A stretch of 31,906 nt of DNA from an uncultured Ignavibacteria bacterium (GTDB taxonomy: Bacteria > Bacteroidota > Ignavibacteria > Kapaibacteriales > UBA2268), in assembly GCA_903911805.1 (NCBI GenBank), contig CAIWET010000612.1:1-31906 (forward strand). The letters are read 5' to 3'. This document shows, piece after piece, positions 1-6,653 of this stretch. The notes under the pieces are model-generated. The model saw only the letters and a list, made by a program, of their open reading frames with translations. It did not search any database and was not told where the DNA came from. Both the position numbers and the translations under genes were made by a program. The stretch's first letter is position 1, and the number at the start of each line of letters is the position of its first letter.

Positions 1-3
1 AAT

Positions 4-33
4 GTAGAGACAGGTCTTAGACCTGTCTTTTTT
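4..33 (+). terminator. Module A copy 1, terminator-like hairpin
   Basis: A perfect stem AGACAGGTC/GACCTGTCT with a very short loop is followed by a run of six T. It has the form of an intrinsic terminator reading rightward, presumably for a gene left of the window. It is one of five copies of the same sequence in the window. Confidence 0.6.
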
Positions 34-510
34 ATATATTTCGAATGTCATGCCGCACTTGATGCGGCATCTTCGTTTATAAAAACGCCCACCACACGCC
101 CCACCCTAAATCCCTCCCCTTGAAGGGAGGGACTTAAAGAAAAGAGAAAAATTATGTCACTTTATGGTTTATCAAATCTATCTTAAATAAATGATTTTAC
201 AATACTTACTTCCCCTCCTTCTGTAAGGAGGGGTGCCTGAATTCTTATTCAGGTGGGGTGGTTATTTCTTTTATTAATAAAACGCTCTCATCAAACCTCT
301 CCCTGTCCTTCGACAAGCTCAGGAACCGTTCCTCTCCAAAGGAGATAGACTTAAAGAAAAGAATCTTTTCTTCCCCCTCTATCAAGAGGTGGTTAGGGGG
401 TGTGTTTTTAAAGAAATTAAGATGACCACCCCGTCAAAACGTGCATGAATACACGTTTTGCCACCCCTCCTTATAAAAGGAGGGGAAAATCGATAGTGGA
501 ATTAATATTA

Positions 511-540
511 GTAGAGACAGGTCTTAGACCTGTCTTTTTT
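511..540 (+). terminator. Module A copy 2, terminator-like hairpin
   Basis: This is the same 30-base sequence as at 4-33, with a six-T tail. It sits directly in front of the truncated RHS reading frame and supplies an in-frame stop (TAG at 525-527). It would therefore block transcription and translation from upstream into the RHS remnant. Confidence 0.55.
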
Positions 541-542
541 TA

Positions 543-1448
543 TATTACGATTACAATAATATTGGGGCTGTTTCGCAAATTTCTTCATTTAGAGATATGA
601 ATGATACCAATTTTGTCGAAAAATTTTCGTATAATAGTGATGGTAGAATTAAGCAATATGTAAAAAGATTTTTTGGTGAGCTTTTGAATACTTGTGGTGA
701 AATAGAGCCTACTTCTTATGATGTTTATTCTTTGGACAATTCCGAAGATTGGCGTTATCGCTATTCCCCACTTGGCGGAAGAGAACAAAAGCGGCTCTAC
801 TATTCCCCTCAGGGTGACGGAAAATGTTATCCTTTCTCAAATTATCATCCTTGGACTTATTATGTTTTGGGTGCTAATGGTGAGCAAACTGCAGTTTATA
901 AGGGTGTGCAAACTAGCGATTAGGACACTTGCAATAATCAAACAAGAAGAGTTTATATGTATGCACATTCGTTTATTAATGCGGGTGGAATGCTTGTAAA
1001 TCTTGCTAATATGGGCAAACAATATAATTTTTTGGATAATCTTGGTTCGGTCAGGGTTACGATTGATGCTGAAGGTATTCACGGCTACGACTATAAGCCT
1101 TTTGGTGATACATTAATGGCTGATGGTGAAAATAGAATTGGATTTGCAGCACAGGAGCGAGACGAAGAATCGAGATATTTTGCTATGGGAGCAAGGCAGT
1201 ACGATTGTTTATCTGGTAGATTTCTTTCTTTAGACCCTCTTATGGATAAATTCCCTGAGCAGAGCCCTTATTCTTATGCCAACAACAACCCAATTTCTTT
1301 CAAAGACCCAACGGGATTAGAGCCAGAGGGCGAAAAAGGAAAAGATGAAGTGCAGACTCAAGTAGGAATAACAGAAGAACAATATTATGGTGCATATTTA
1401 GCATTTAGATCATTTAATGATGAAATAAATTCATATCGTAAAATGTAA
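543..1448 (+). pseudogene. RHS/YD-repeat core remnant, 5'-truncated, with internal stops
   Basis: One reading frame from about 543 to 2246 encodes the end of an RHS-repeat protein, interrupted by TAG at 921-923 and TAA at 1446-1448. The frame does not shift across either stop. The recognisable RHS-associated core lies after the first stop: NLGSVRVTIDAEG, YDYKPFGD, FAAQERDEESRYFAMGARQYD, SGRFLSLDPL, SPYSYANNNP and the PTGLE boundary at 1308-1322. Full RHS proteins are usually over 1000 residues; here all upstream repeats and the secretion signal are gone, replaced by module A ending at 540. The first ATG is at 597, but coding similarity starts earlier, so that ATG is probably not the native start. 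I read this as a decayed or recombined RHS gene whose tip is kept as a carrier for the toxin cassette. The family assignment is firm; pseudogene status depends on the two stops being real. Confidence 0.85.
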
Positions 1449-1454
1449 GAAGAT

Positions 1455-2246
1455 GTGATGGGAATAGACGATCAAGATGGATTTGATAATTTCTATAAAT
1501 ATAAAAAATTCAATTTTGGAGCTGGAGGTGGCAGTTCTGAAGGAACTAGAATAGGTATAAATTCTTCAAATGGAACTTATAACATAAAATCAAGTATGGA
1601 ATTTGATGATTATGGTAATTATTCATATACAAGTAAAATATTTAATGAAAATGGCGCATATGAGGTAACTCAATGTGGTACTGTTTCAGAAGAAGGAGAA
1701 TATATACCTGAATATACTTCAACTGAACTTATTGTTAATGATGGAGTTGACGCAAATGAATGGATTTCTGGAGCAATGGGTGCATTATCTGAAATTGGTG
1801 GCCTTGCTTTAGATGGAGTAGGAATGGTACCTGGACCGGTTGGTGTAGCAGCAAATATATTAAGTGCAGGATTGTCTGTATATAAAGGCGATTATGCTCA
1901 AGCAGGACTTGGATTATTGGGAGCTGCTTTGGGAGGGGTTCCTATTGCTAAAGTAATATCAAGAGCTCTAAAATCAGAGTGGACGGTCTATAAAGGAGTA
2001 GAAGCAGGCACAGATCTAATTAAATATGTAGGAATTACTTCAAGAGATGTTAATATTAGGTTTATAGAACATCTTCGAAAAGGCGGAGAATGGTCTTTAC
2101 TGAATTATGAAGCAATTTCAAAAACTTCTTATTTTGGAGCAAGAAAACTGGAGCAAAAAATAATTAATGAGTATGGTATTAATAATTTATTAAATAAAAG
2201 AAATAGTATAAGAAGGATTTTTTGGAGTAGTTATGGAATTGAATAA
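1455..2246 (+). CDS. RHS C-terminal toxin module with GIY-YIG (URI-type) nuclease domain
   Basis: This continues the RHS frame just after the TAA at 1446-1448; it can start at GTG 1455 or ATG 1458. Residues 1-100 are low-complexity and polar. Residues 105-165 form a hydrophobic, glycine/alanine-rich pre-toxin segment (GGLALDGVGMVPGPVGVAAN...). Residues 176-252 look like a GIY-YIG endonuclease: VYK at 178-180, KYVGIT at 190-195, R202, E205-H206, the likely metal-binding E233 in ARKLEQKIINEYG, and LLNKRNSI at the end. RHS-linked URI nucleases with this ending (LEQ..I..YG...LLNK.NSI) are known polymorphic toxins that cleave nucleic acid in rival cells. The gene overlaps the next ORF by 14 bases, as toxin and immunity genes often do. 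Whether it is still delivered without an intact RHS shell is doubtful. Confidence 0.8.
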   Translation: MMGIDDQDGFDNFYKYKKFNFGAGGGSSEGTRIGINSSNGTYNIKSSMEFDDYGNYSYTSKIFNENGAYEVTQCGTVSEEGEYIPEYTSTELIVNDGVDANEWISGAMGALSEIGGLALDGVGMVPGPVGVAANILSAGLSVYKGDYAQAGLGLLGAALGGVPIAKVISRALKSEWTVYKGVEAGTDLIKYVGITSRDVNIRFIEHLRKGGEWSLLNYEAISKTSYFGARKLEQKIINEYGINNLLNKRNSIRRIFWSSYGIE

Positions 2247-2715
2247 AAAACGTATACAAAGAAAAACGGGTGATATTTATAAATTTAATAGTAAATATCT
2301 AGAAAATGAATATTTTCAATTTATTTTTGAGGATAAAGAATATTTAGGAGGTGATTTAATTAGAGGATTTGTAAATGAGCAAAAGAATGAACTTGAAATT
2401 AAAGAAATTTTAGACTTACCAATAAAATATTATACTTATACATGCATTATTCCTGGTTATAAATTTGATTATTGGGATAAAATTGGAAATATTTCAATTG
2501 AAGAAGATTTTATAGCACCACCTTTTAAATGTTTATTGGGTGATTTGAAAAATGATCAATTGCATTATTATTGGTACTTACATCAACCAGGCATAAGAGA
2601 AGATATATTTATTGGTGATTATAATAATATTTTAGATGAATATTTTAAGGCTTCTGTACGTATGCCTGTTCCGCTAATAAATTGGATTCAGATTGGTTGT
2701 GATAAAAACAGTTAG
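2233..2715 (+). CDS. Candidate immunity protein, Imm26-like
   Basis: This 160-residue cytosolic protein has no signal peptide or membrane segment. Its ATG lies inside the toxin gene (14-base overlap), which suggests coupled translation. The N-terminus RKTGDIYKFN resembles the opening KxGDIF/Y of Imm26-type immunity proteins. The rest is rich in aromatic and acidic residues (KYYTYTCIIPGYKFDYWDK, HYYWYLH), as expected of a tight-binding inhibitor. The position directly after an RHS nuclease toxin is the main argument for the role; the Imm26 family assignment is tentative. About 130 bases of very AT-rich DNA without a convincing gene follow. Confidence 0.65.
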   Translation: MELNKKRIQRKTGDIYKFNSKYLENEYFQFIFEDKEYLGGDLIRGFVNEQKNELEIKEILDLPIKYYTYTCIIPGYKFDYWDKIGNISIEEDFIAPPFKCLLGDLKNDQLHYYWYLHQPGIREDIFIGDYNNILDEYFKASVRMPVPLINWIQIGCDKNS

Positions 2716-2844
2716 CCATATATGAAAACTGAAATAATAAATTTAGTAGGAATTTTTATTTGAAATATAAATAAAAATGAGATTTAGATTATATAAATAT
2801 GAGTACAGAAAGCCAAAATAGTATAAAATTTATTGACAAAATAA

Positions 2845-3411
2845 ATGAACAAAGAGATTATGACAATATTGAATTTAAATAAGAATATTATTAAAATCAC
2901 TTCCCCTTTCCCAGTGCAGCCGCAGCAATACGACTGCACTATTGGGCATAATTCCCCTCTTGAGGGGTGGCAGACGAAGTCTGACGGGGTGGAATCTTCA
3001 AAGAAAAATCAATTGCCCTTATTTAAATATTTTTCGCTTCCAAAAAACAAAAATTTAATAGAAAAAGCTAAAGAACTTAGGAAAGCAGGAAATTTATCTG
3101 AAGTTATTTTTTGGAAAACATTTAAAAATAAAGAGTTATTGGGCTGGGATATAGATAGGCAAGTAATTATTGGAAATTATATTGTAGATTTTATCATAAA
3201 TGAATTAGGACTTGTTTTTGAAATTGATGGTTATAGCCATAATTTAAAAGGTGAATATGATTTAGAAAGAGAATCATATTTGGAATCACTCAATTTAGAA
3301 ATAATTCACTTTAGAGATATTGAAATCAAAAAAGATATTGAAAATGTAAAGAAAAGTGTTAAATTTGCTATCGAGAAAAGGATAAATGATTTGAGGAAAG
3401 CTGATGATTAA
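2845..3411 (+). CDS. DUF559 (Vsr-like, PD-(D/E)XK) endonuclease-domain protein
   Basis: The 188-residue protein carries the DUF559 domain from about residue 70 to 175: AKELRKAGNLSEVIFW, NKELLGWDIDRQ, IGNYIVDFI, LVFEIDGYSHN, YDLERESYLESLNLEIIHF. The acidic residues D115 (YIVDF), E126 and D128 (FEIDG) fit the PD-(D/E)XK active site of the very-short-patch-repair fold. The function of DUF559 proteins is not established; nuclease activity is predicted from the fold. The N-terminal 60 residues are not domain sequence: residues about 22-50 are simply translated dispersed repeat. The true start is therefore uncertain; ATG 2845 is the first in frame, and no good ribosome site is visible. The gene sits between the immunity gene and the orphan RHS tip and is bracketed by inverted module D. 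Confidence 0.9.
   Translation: MNKEIMTILNLNKNIIKITSPFPVQPQQYDCTIGHNSPLEGWQTKSDGVESSKKNQLPLFKYFSLPKNKNLIEKAKELRKAGNLSEVIFWKTFKNKELLGWDIDRQVIIGNYIVDFIINELGLVFEIDGYSHNLKGEYDLERESYLESLNLEIIHFRDIEIKKDIENVKKSVKFAIEKRINDLRKADD
2951..2996 (+). repeat. Module D, left inverted copy (IR-L)
   Basis: Constant left arm ATTCCCCTCTTGAGGGGTGG, a small variable palindrome CAGACGAAGTCTG, and constant right arm GACGGGGTGGAATC. It lies inside the DUF559 reading frame and is translated as about residues 36-51 (SPLEGWQTKSDGVE). A related but diverged palindrome (cagtgcagccg...) precedes it at about 2910-2945. Confidence 0.85.
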
Positions 3412-3412
3412 A

Positions 3413-3475
3413 GATTCCACCCCGTCATTGCATCGCATCAAGATGCTTCGCAATGCCACCCCTCAAGAGGGGAAT
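3413..3475 (-). repeat. Module D, right inverted copy (IR-R)
   Basis: The reverse complement of this stretch has the same constant arms as 2951-2996 but a 26-base imperfect hairpin in the middle (TTGCGAAGCATC/GATGCGATGCAA type). It starts two bases after the DUF559 stop codon. Confidence 0.85.
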
Positions 3476-3478
3476 TTT

Positions 3479-3577
3479 CTCTATGCAAACAACAACCCAA
3501 TTTCTTTCAAAGACCCAACAGGTCTTGAGCTAGAAGGCGAGAAACAACACCTAGATGCCGCATCAGGTGCGGCATGA
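3479..3577 (+). pseudogene. Orphan RHS tip fragment
   Basis: Translates as YANNNPISFKDPTGLELEGEK followed by repeat-derived residues to TGA at 3575-3577. Bases 3488-3519 are identical to 1281-1312 in the RHS core, and flanking codons differ only slightly (PTGLEPEGEK versus PTGLELEGEK). Such short core copies normally mark a displaced C-terminal toxin cassette in RHS and CDI loci. Here the toxin part is missing and the frame runs into module B, so it is a remnant. No start codon or independent expression signal is seen. Confidence 0.8.
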
Positions 3578-3958
3578 CATACAGAATAATTGACGAGATT
3601 CTTCGCTTTGCTTCAGTATAACCGCACACATTTGAATGCTTCGCATTCACTCATTCAGGGATGAATGAGCTACTATTTTCTACTCTTCAAGTCCCTCCCT
3701 TCAAGGGGAGGGAGTTAGGGTGGGGTTGGACGAAGGCGCCATTTTTAAACGTAGATGCCGCATCAGGTGCGGCATGACATTACGAAAAGGTTAACTCGAT
3801 CCTTCACTTCGTTCAGGATGACGGAATTGAAGAAAGACAGGTCTAAGACCTGTCTCTACAAATTTCATTTCATTTTCTTCAAGTCCCTCCATTAAAGGGG
3901 AGGGATTTAGGGTGGGGCGTCTTTTTCTTAAAGTCCCACCCTTAACAGGAGGCGAATT
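3578..3958. repeat. Repeat block II (inverted C-B-F-A-C)
   Basis: Gene-free DNA made of modules: B at 3553-3579 (overlapping the RHS fragment end), F-type pieces (gattcttcgctttgct...) at about 3592-3621, C inverted at 3685-3727, B inverted at 3747-3780, F at about 3785-3827, A inverted at 3833-3859, and C inverted at 3876-3920. Read on the minus strand, the order is C-A-F-B-C. That equals the C-A-B-C order at 18650-18856 with one F piece inserted between A and B. Confidence 0.85.
3833..3859 (-). terminator. Module A copy 3, downstream of the carboxylase gene
   Basis: Inverted copy of the AGACAGGTC/GACCTGTCT hairpin. On the minus strand it lies about 100 bases after the carboxylase stop codon and is followed by a T-rich tail broken by C (TCTTTCTTC), so it could end that transcript. 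Confidence 0.5.
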
Positions 3959-5524
3959 TTACAATGGAATACATCCGTGTTTTTTATGTGGATTGCTGTC
4001 CACTTTGTTTTCTAATAAAGCAAAAGCATCAGCTAATCTTGCTCTAGTGAACTTTGGTTCAAATACTTCATCTATAAATCCATAAGAAGCTGCTACATAA
4101 GGATTTGCGAATTTATCTGTAAATTCATTTGTCAATTCAATTTCTTTTTCTGCAGGATTTTCAGCAGCTTCAATTTCACGTTTAAAGATAATTTCTACTG
4201 CACCTTTTGCACCCATTACTGCTAATTCAGCTGTGGGCCAAGCAAAATTGAAATCTCCGCGAATATGCTTTGAATTCATCACATCGTAAGCTCCGCCATA
4301 AGCTTTGCGCGTGATTACTGTGATTTTTGGTACTGTTGCCTCGCAATATGCATAAAGCAATTTTGCACCATTAGTGATGATTCCTTCCCATTCCTGATGT
4401 GCGCCAGGCATAAATCCTGGTACGTCTTCTAATGTCAAGATTGGAATATTGAATGCATCGCAAAAGCGAATAAATCTTGCAGCTTTTCTTGATGAATTGA
4501 TATCCAAAACTCCTGCCATAATCATTGGTTGATTTGCAATCACTCCGATTGATCTACCGGCAATTCTGATAAATCCAACAATAATATTTTCTGCATAATC
4601 TTTATGAACTTCCAAAAATTCGCCTTTATCAGCCAATTTTTTAATCACTTCTTTCATATCATAAGGTTGATTTGGATTAGCAGGAACAATGTAATTCAAT
4701 TCATCAATAATGCGGTTTCCTGGATCATTCATTTCCTTGAAAGGTGCATCTTCAGCGTTATTCGAAGGGATATATGACATAATTTGCTTTGCTATTTCCA
4801 TTGCGTGAATATCATTTTCGGCAACAAAATGTGCCACACCGCTTTTGCTCGCGTGAACTTCAGCGCCACCGAGTTCCTCGGAAGTCAAATCTTCGTGAGT
4901 TACTGTTTTTACAACTTTTGGACCTGTAACGAACATATAAGAGGTATTTTTTACCATAATGATAAAGTCTGTGATAGCCGGAGAATAAACTGCTCCACCA
5001 GCGCAAGGACCCATTATTACAGAAATTTGAGGCACTACTCCAGAAGCAAGTGTATTCCTAAGGAAAATATCGGCATAAGCGCCAAGCGAGGTAACTCCCT
5101 CTTGCACACGGGCACCACCGGAATCATTCAATCCGATAACAGGGCAACCAGTTTTGATAGCCATATCCATAATTTTGCAGATTTTTTTACCGTGCTCAGC
5201 AGCAAGAGAACCGCCAAGAACTGTGAAATCTTGGGAATAAACAAATGTTTTTACTCCATTTACTGTTCCATAGCCAGTTATTACGCCATCGCCAAGAAAT
5301 ACGTCTTTATCAAGACCAAATTCGCTTGAATGATGATGGACAAGAGCATCAATTTCTCTGAAAGAGCCACTATCTAATAGAATTTCAATTCTTTCACGAG
5401 CTGTTAATTTTCCTTTTGCATATTGAGATTCGATTCTTTTTTTGCCACCACCTTGTTTAGATTTGGCAATCAGTTCATACATTTTTTTGATTTTAGCATC
5501 AATAATTTCGTTATTATTCATCAT
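3959..5524 (-). CDS. pccB: Acyl-CoA (propionyl-CoA) carboxylase carboxyltransferase beta subunit
   Basis: A 521-residue, full-length carboxyltransferase of the crotonase-like family. It transfers CO2 from carboxybiotin to an acyl-CoA; with propionyl-CoA the product is (S)-methylmalonyl-CoA, which feeds the methylmalonyl pathway. Visible signatures are KLTARERIEILLD at 39-51, the oxyanion-hole segments SGGARVQEG (135-143) and AGVLDINSSRKAARF (337-351), VPGFMPG (368-374), RKAYGGAYDVM (406-416), and the usual ending KKHGCIPL. Asp414 in YGGAYDVM matches, as I recall, the aspartate that favours propionyl-CoA in Streptomyces PccB, where acetyl-specific or decarboxylase relatives have Ile. The biotin carboxylase and carrier subunits are not in the window. 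The alternative is the alpha subunit of methylmalonyl-CoA decarboxylase (mmdA). The start is ATG 5524 or the adjacent 5521. Confidence 0.9.
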   Translation of the reverse strand: MMNNNEIIDAKIKKMYELIAKSKQGGGKKRIESQYAKGKLTARERIEILLDSGSFREIDALVHHHSSEFGLDKDVFLGDGVITGYGTVNGVKTFVYSQDFTVLGGSLAAEHGKKICKIMDMAIKTGCPVIGLNDSGGARVQEGVTSLGAYADIFLRNTLASGVVPQISVIMGPCAGGAVYSPAITDFIIMVKNTSYMFVTGPKVVKTVTHEDLTSEELGGAEVHASKSGVAHFVAENDIHAMEIAKQIMSYIPSNNAEDAPFKEMNDPGNRIIDELNYIVPANPNQPYDMKEVIKKLADKGEFLEVHKDYAENIIVGFIRIAGRSIGVIANQPMIMAGVLDINSSRKAARFIRFCDAFNIPILTLEDVPGFMPGAHQEWEGIITNGAKLLYAYCEATVPKITVITRKAYGGAYDVMNSKHIRGDFNFAWPTAELAVMGAKGAVEIIFKREIEAAENPAEKEIELTNEFTDKFANPYVAASYGFIDEVFEPKFTRARLADAFALLENKVDSNPHKKHGCIPL

Positions 5525-5552
5525 AAATTCCGTATTAAATCTTAACTTTTTT

Positions 5553-5578
5553 CAAAAATACGTAAATAGTCAAAAATA
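5553..5578 (-). promoter_or_regulatory. Two candidate -7 boxes (TATTTTTG) for the carboxylase gene
   Basis: On the minus strand TATTTTTG occurs at 5560-5553 and again at 5578-5571, 29 and 47 bases before the start. Both fit the Bacteroidota -7 consensus TAnnTTTG. I see no clear TTG -33 element at the right distance, so this is weak. Confidence 0.25.
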
Positions 5579-5658
5579 AAGGGTATTAAATTTTAGGAAG
5601 AAGAATAAATATGTTCTATCTCATAATAATAAATTAATTTATAAAACGTTTAAAAAAT

Positions 5659-6051
5659 ATGAATAAACTTGAACATATTGCTTATTGGTTAGAAAGTGCT
5701 GAGTATGATATTCAAGCATCAGAAAGTATGTTTCAGAGTGGATATTATGTTTGGGCGTTGTTTATTGGCCATTTGGTACTCGAAAAAACAATGAAAGCAA
5801 TATATGTTCAAAACTCTGAGAATATTGTCCCCCAAAAAATTCATAATTTGATTAAATTAGCTAATATTTCAAATATTCAATTAAATACAAGTCAGATTGA
5901 TATTTTTGAAGACATTAATACATTCCATATAGAAGGAAGGTATTCTGAATTCAAAAATGAACTTTACAAAATATGCACAAAAGAGTTTTCTTTAAATCAT
6001 TTGAATAACATTAAAGAGCAATTTTTATGGCTAAAGTCCCAGATAAAATAA
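5659..6051 (+). CDS. HEPN-domain protein, partner of a MNT nucleotidyltransferase
   Basis: A 130-residue all-alpha protein with the layout of PF05168-type HEPN domains: AYWLESAEYDIQASESM (8-24), GYYVWALFIGHLVLEKTMKAI (helix with EK.MKA) and the HNLIKLA segment. Its last 25 bases overlap the MNT gene, the classic HEPN/MNT two-gene arrangement. In the best-studied pairs the HEPN protein is an RNase toxin that the MNT enzyme neutralises by adding AMP to a tyrosine. However, I cannot find the canonical R-X4-6-H catalytic motif here (the R in EGRYSEFKNEL is not followed by H), so toxicity is uncertain and it may be a non-catalytic member. A broken relative lies at 28629-28676. Confidence 0.8.
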   Translation: MNKLEHIAYWLESAEYDIQASESMFQSGYYVWALFIGHLVLEKTMKAIYVQNSENIVPQKIHNLIKLANISNIQLNTSQIDIFEDINTFHIEGRYSEFKNELYKICTKEFSLNHLNNIKEQFLWLKSQIK

Positions 6052-6341
6052 TCGAGTTGATAAAACAATTTATCGAAGAGGCTCACAAAGACAATATCAA
6101 TATCTCAAGAACAGTTTTGTTTGGAAGTTATGCAAAAGGAACTTTTAATGAGTTTAGTGATATTGATATTGCTGTTGTTTCAGAGGATTTTGAAGGTAAT
6201 CGCTTTTATGATAATAGAAAAATTAGAAATTCCAAGTTAAAAACAAGTATCGATTTAGAACCACATACTTATCGCCCAGAACAATTTACAATTGACAATC
6301 CATTTGTAAGGGAAGTTTTAGAATATGGAATAGTAATATAG
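6027..6341 (+). CDS. MNT-type minimal nucleotidyltransferase (candidate antitoxin)
   Basis: A 104-residue protein with the polymerase-beta-fold signature: G33-S34-Y35 followed by the metal-binding D45 and D47 in SDIDIAVV. It overlaps the HEPN gene by 25 bases in another frame, so translation is probably coupled. In known pairs such an enzyme modifies and silences its HEPN partner. It is close in length and motif spacing to the orphan MNT gene at 28695-29012, and both share the NPFVREVLEYGI / SPFARDEILKKGI type ending. No hairpin terminator is visible right after it. Confidence 0.85.
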   Translation: MAKVPDKIIELIKQFIEEAHKDNINISRTVLFGSYAKGTFNEFSDIDIAVVSEDFEGNRFYDNRKIRNSKLKTSIDLEPHTYRPEQFTIDNPFVREVLEYGIVI

Positions 6342-6653
6342 TTTTAAAAAAAATTAAGTTTACTTCAAAATATCTTCAGAATTTACTAATTTTAAGTGTT
6401 CTTATTCTTCCATTGAGTTGAGCCCTAATCGTATCGATATAAAAACAAATAGAAAAATCCCGAAGAGAAACCCCCTTGTCCCTATTGAAAAATATTAGAA
6501 AAAAGAAAAAGATGGATTCCTCGCTATGCTCAGAATGACATCACGAAAATGTTTAACCAGATCCTTAGCTTTGCTTGAGAATGACGGCATAAAAAAAGAC
6601 AGGCTTTAAGACCTGTCTCTTTTTAAAGAATTTTAAAATTCAATTATTTTAAT
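6342..6653. repeat. Intergenic region with repeat block III (F-F-A)
   Basis: The first 170 bases (6342-6514) show no gene or clear structure. From about 6515 to 6592 there are two F-type pieces (gattcctcgctatgctcagaatgac and gatccttagctttgcttgagaatgac), then module A inverted at 6591-6624. F belongs to the common 'CATTCTGAGC...GAAGAATC' palindromes of this bacterial group. Confidence 0.7.
6591..6624 (-). terminator. Module A copy 4, terminator of the lipoprotein gene
   Basis: On the minus strand a GACAGGTCTT/AAGCCTGTC hairpin is followed by seven T. It begins 30 bases after the lipoprotein stop codon. Orientation and tail fit an intrinsic terminator for that gene. Confidence 0.6.

Larger units (their letters stand above)
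1..542. repeat. Intergenic repeat block I (modules A-B-C-D-C'-E-D-A)
   Basis: No credible gene is seen here. The stretch is a mosaic of short palindromic modules that recur elsewhere in the window: A (hairpin built on AGACAGGTC/GACCTGTCT) at 4-33 and 511-540; B (CATGCCGCAC/GTGCGGCATG-like hairpin) at 46-78; C (CACCCTAAATCCCTCCC hairpin) at 98-144; a D variant at 209-263 with the inner hairpin CCTGAAT/ATTCAGG; a divergent C-like piece near 296-360; E (CCCCCTCTATCAAGAGG type) inverted at 370-411; and D inverted at 421-489. The order A-B-C-D over 4-263 is the same as at 18711-18966, and even the spacer before D (taaatgattxtac...ttactt) is shared, so the block is a copy of a composite unit. Confidence 0.85.
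2951..3475. mobile_element. Putative element: DUF559 gene between inverted module-D repeats
   Basis: Module D occurs at 2951-2996 in plus orientation and at 3413-3475 in minus orientation, with the DUF559 gene body between them. Both copies share 22 outer bases (attcccctcttgaggggtgg + ca) and 15 inner bases (tgacggggtggaatc). The middle differs: CAGAC-GAA-GTCTG on the left, a longer CATTGC...GCAATG hairpin on the right. The outer edges are inverted repeats, as in a small transposable unit. The orphan RHS fragment begins about three bases beyond the right edge. No target duplication is evident. Mobility is inferred from the architecture alone. Confidence 0.45.

Noticed and set aside
1..542. 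Possible CRISPR-like array from recurring repeats
   Set aside because: The repeats are different palindromes in both orientations with irregular spacing and no unique spacers of equal length; no cas genes are nearby.
2799..2882. 27-codon ORF (MSTESQNSIKFIDKINEQRD...) before the DUF559 gene
   Set aside because: Too short to judge, with no family and no ribosome site; it overlaps the DUF559 start in another frame. Possibly a leftover of an older immunity gene.
4784..5329. Long open frame on the plus strand opposite the carboxylase gene
   Set aside because: It lies wholly inside a clear pccB gene, and its translation is Cys/His/Ser-rich without any domain; it is a shadow frame.
3959..5524. Methylmalonyl-CoA decarboxylase alpha subunit (mmdA)
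   Set aside because: Close relative, but Asp in YGGAYDVM and the absence of decarboxylase membrane-subunit genes nearby favour a propionyl-CoA carboxylase; not fully excluded.
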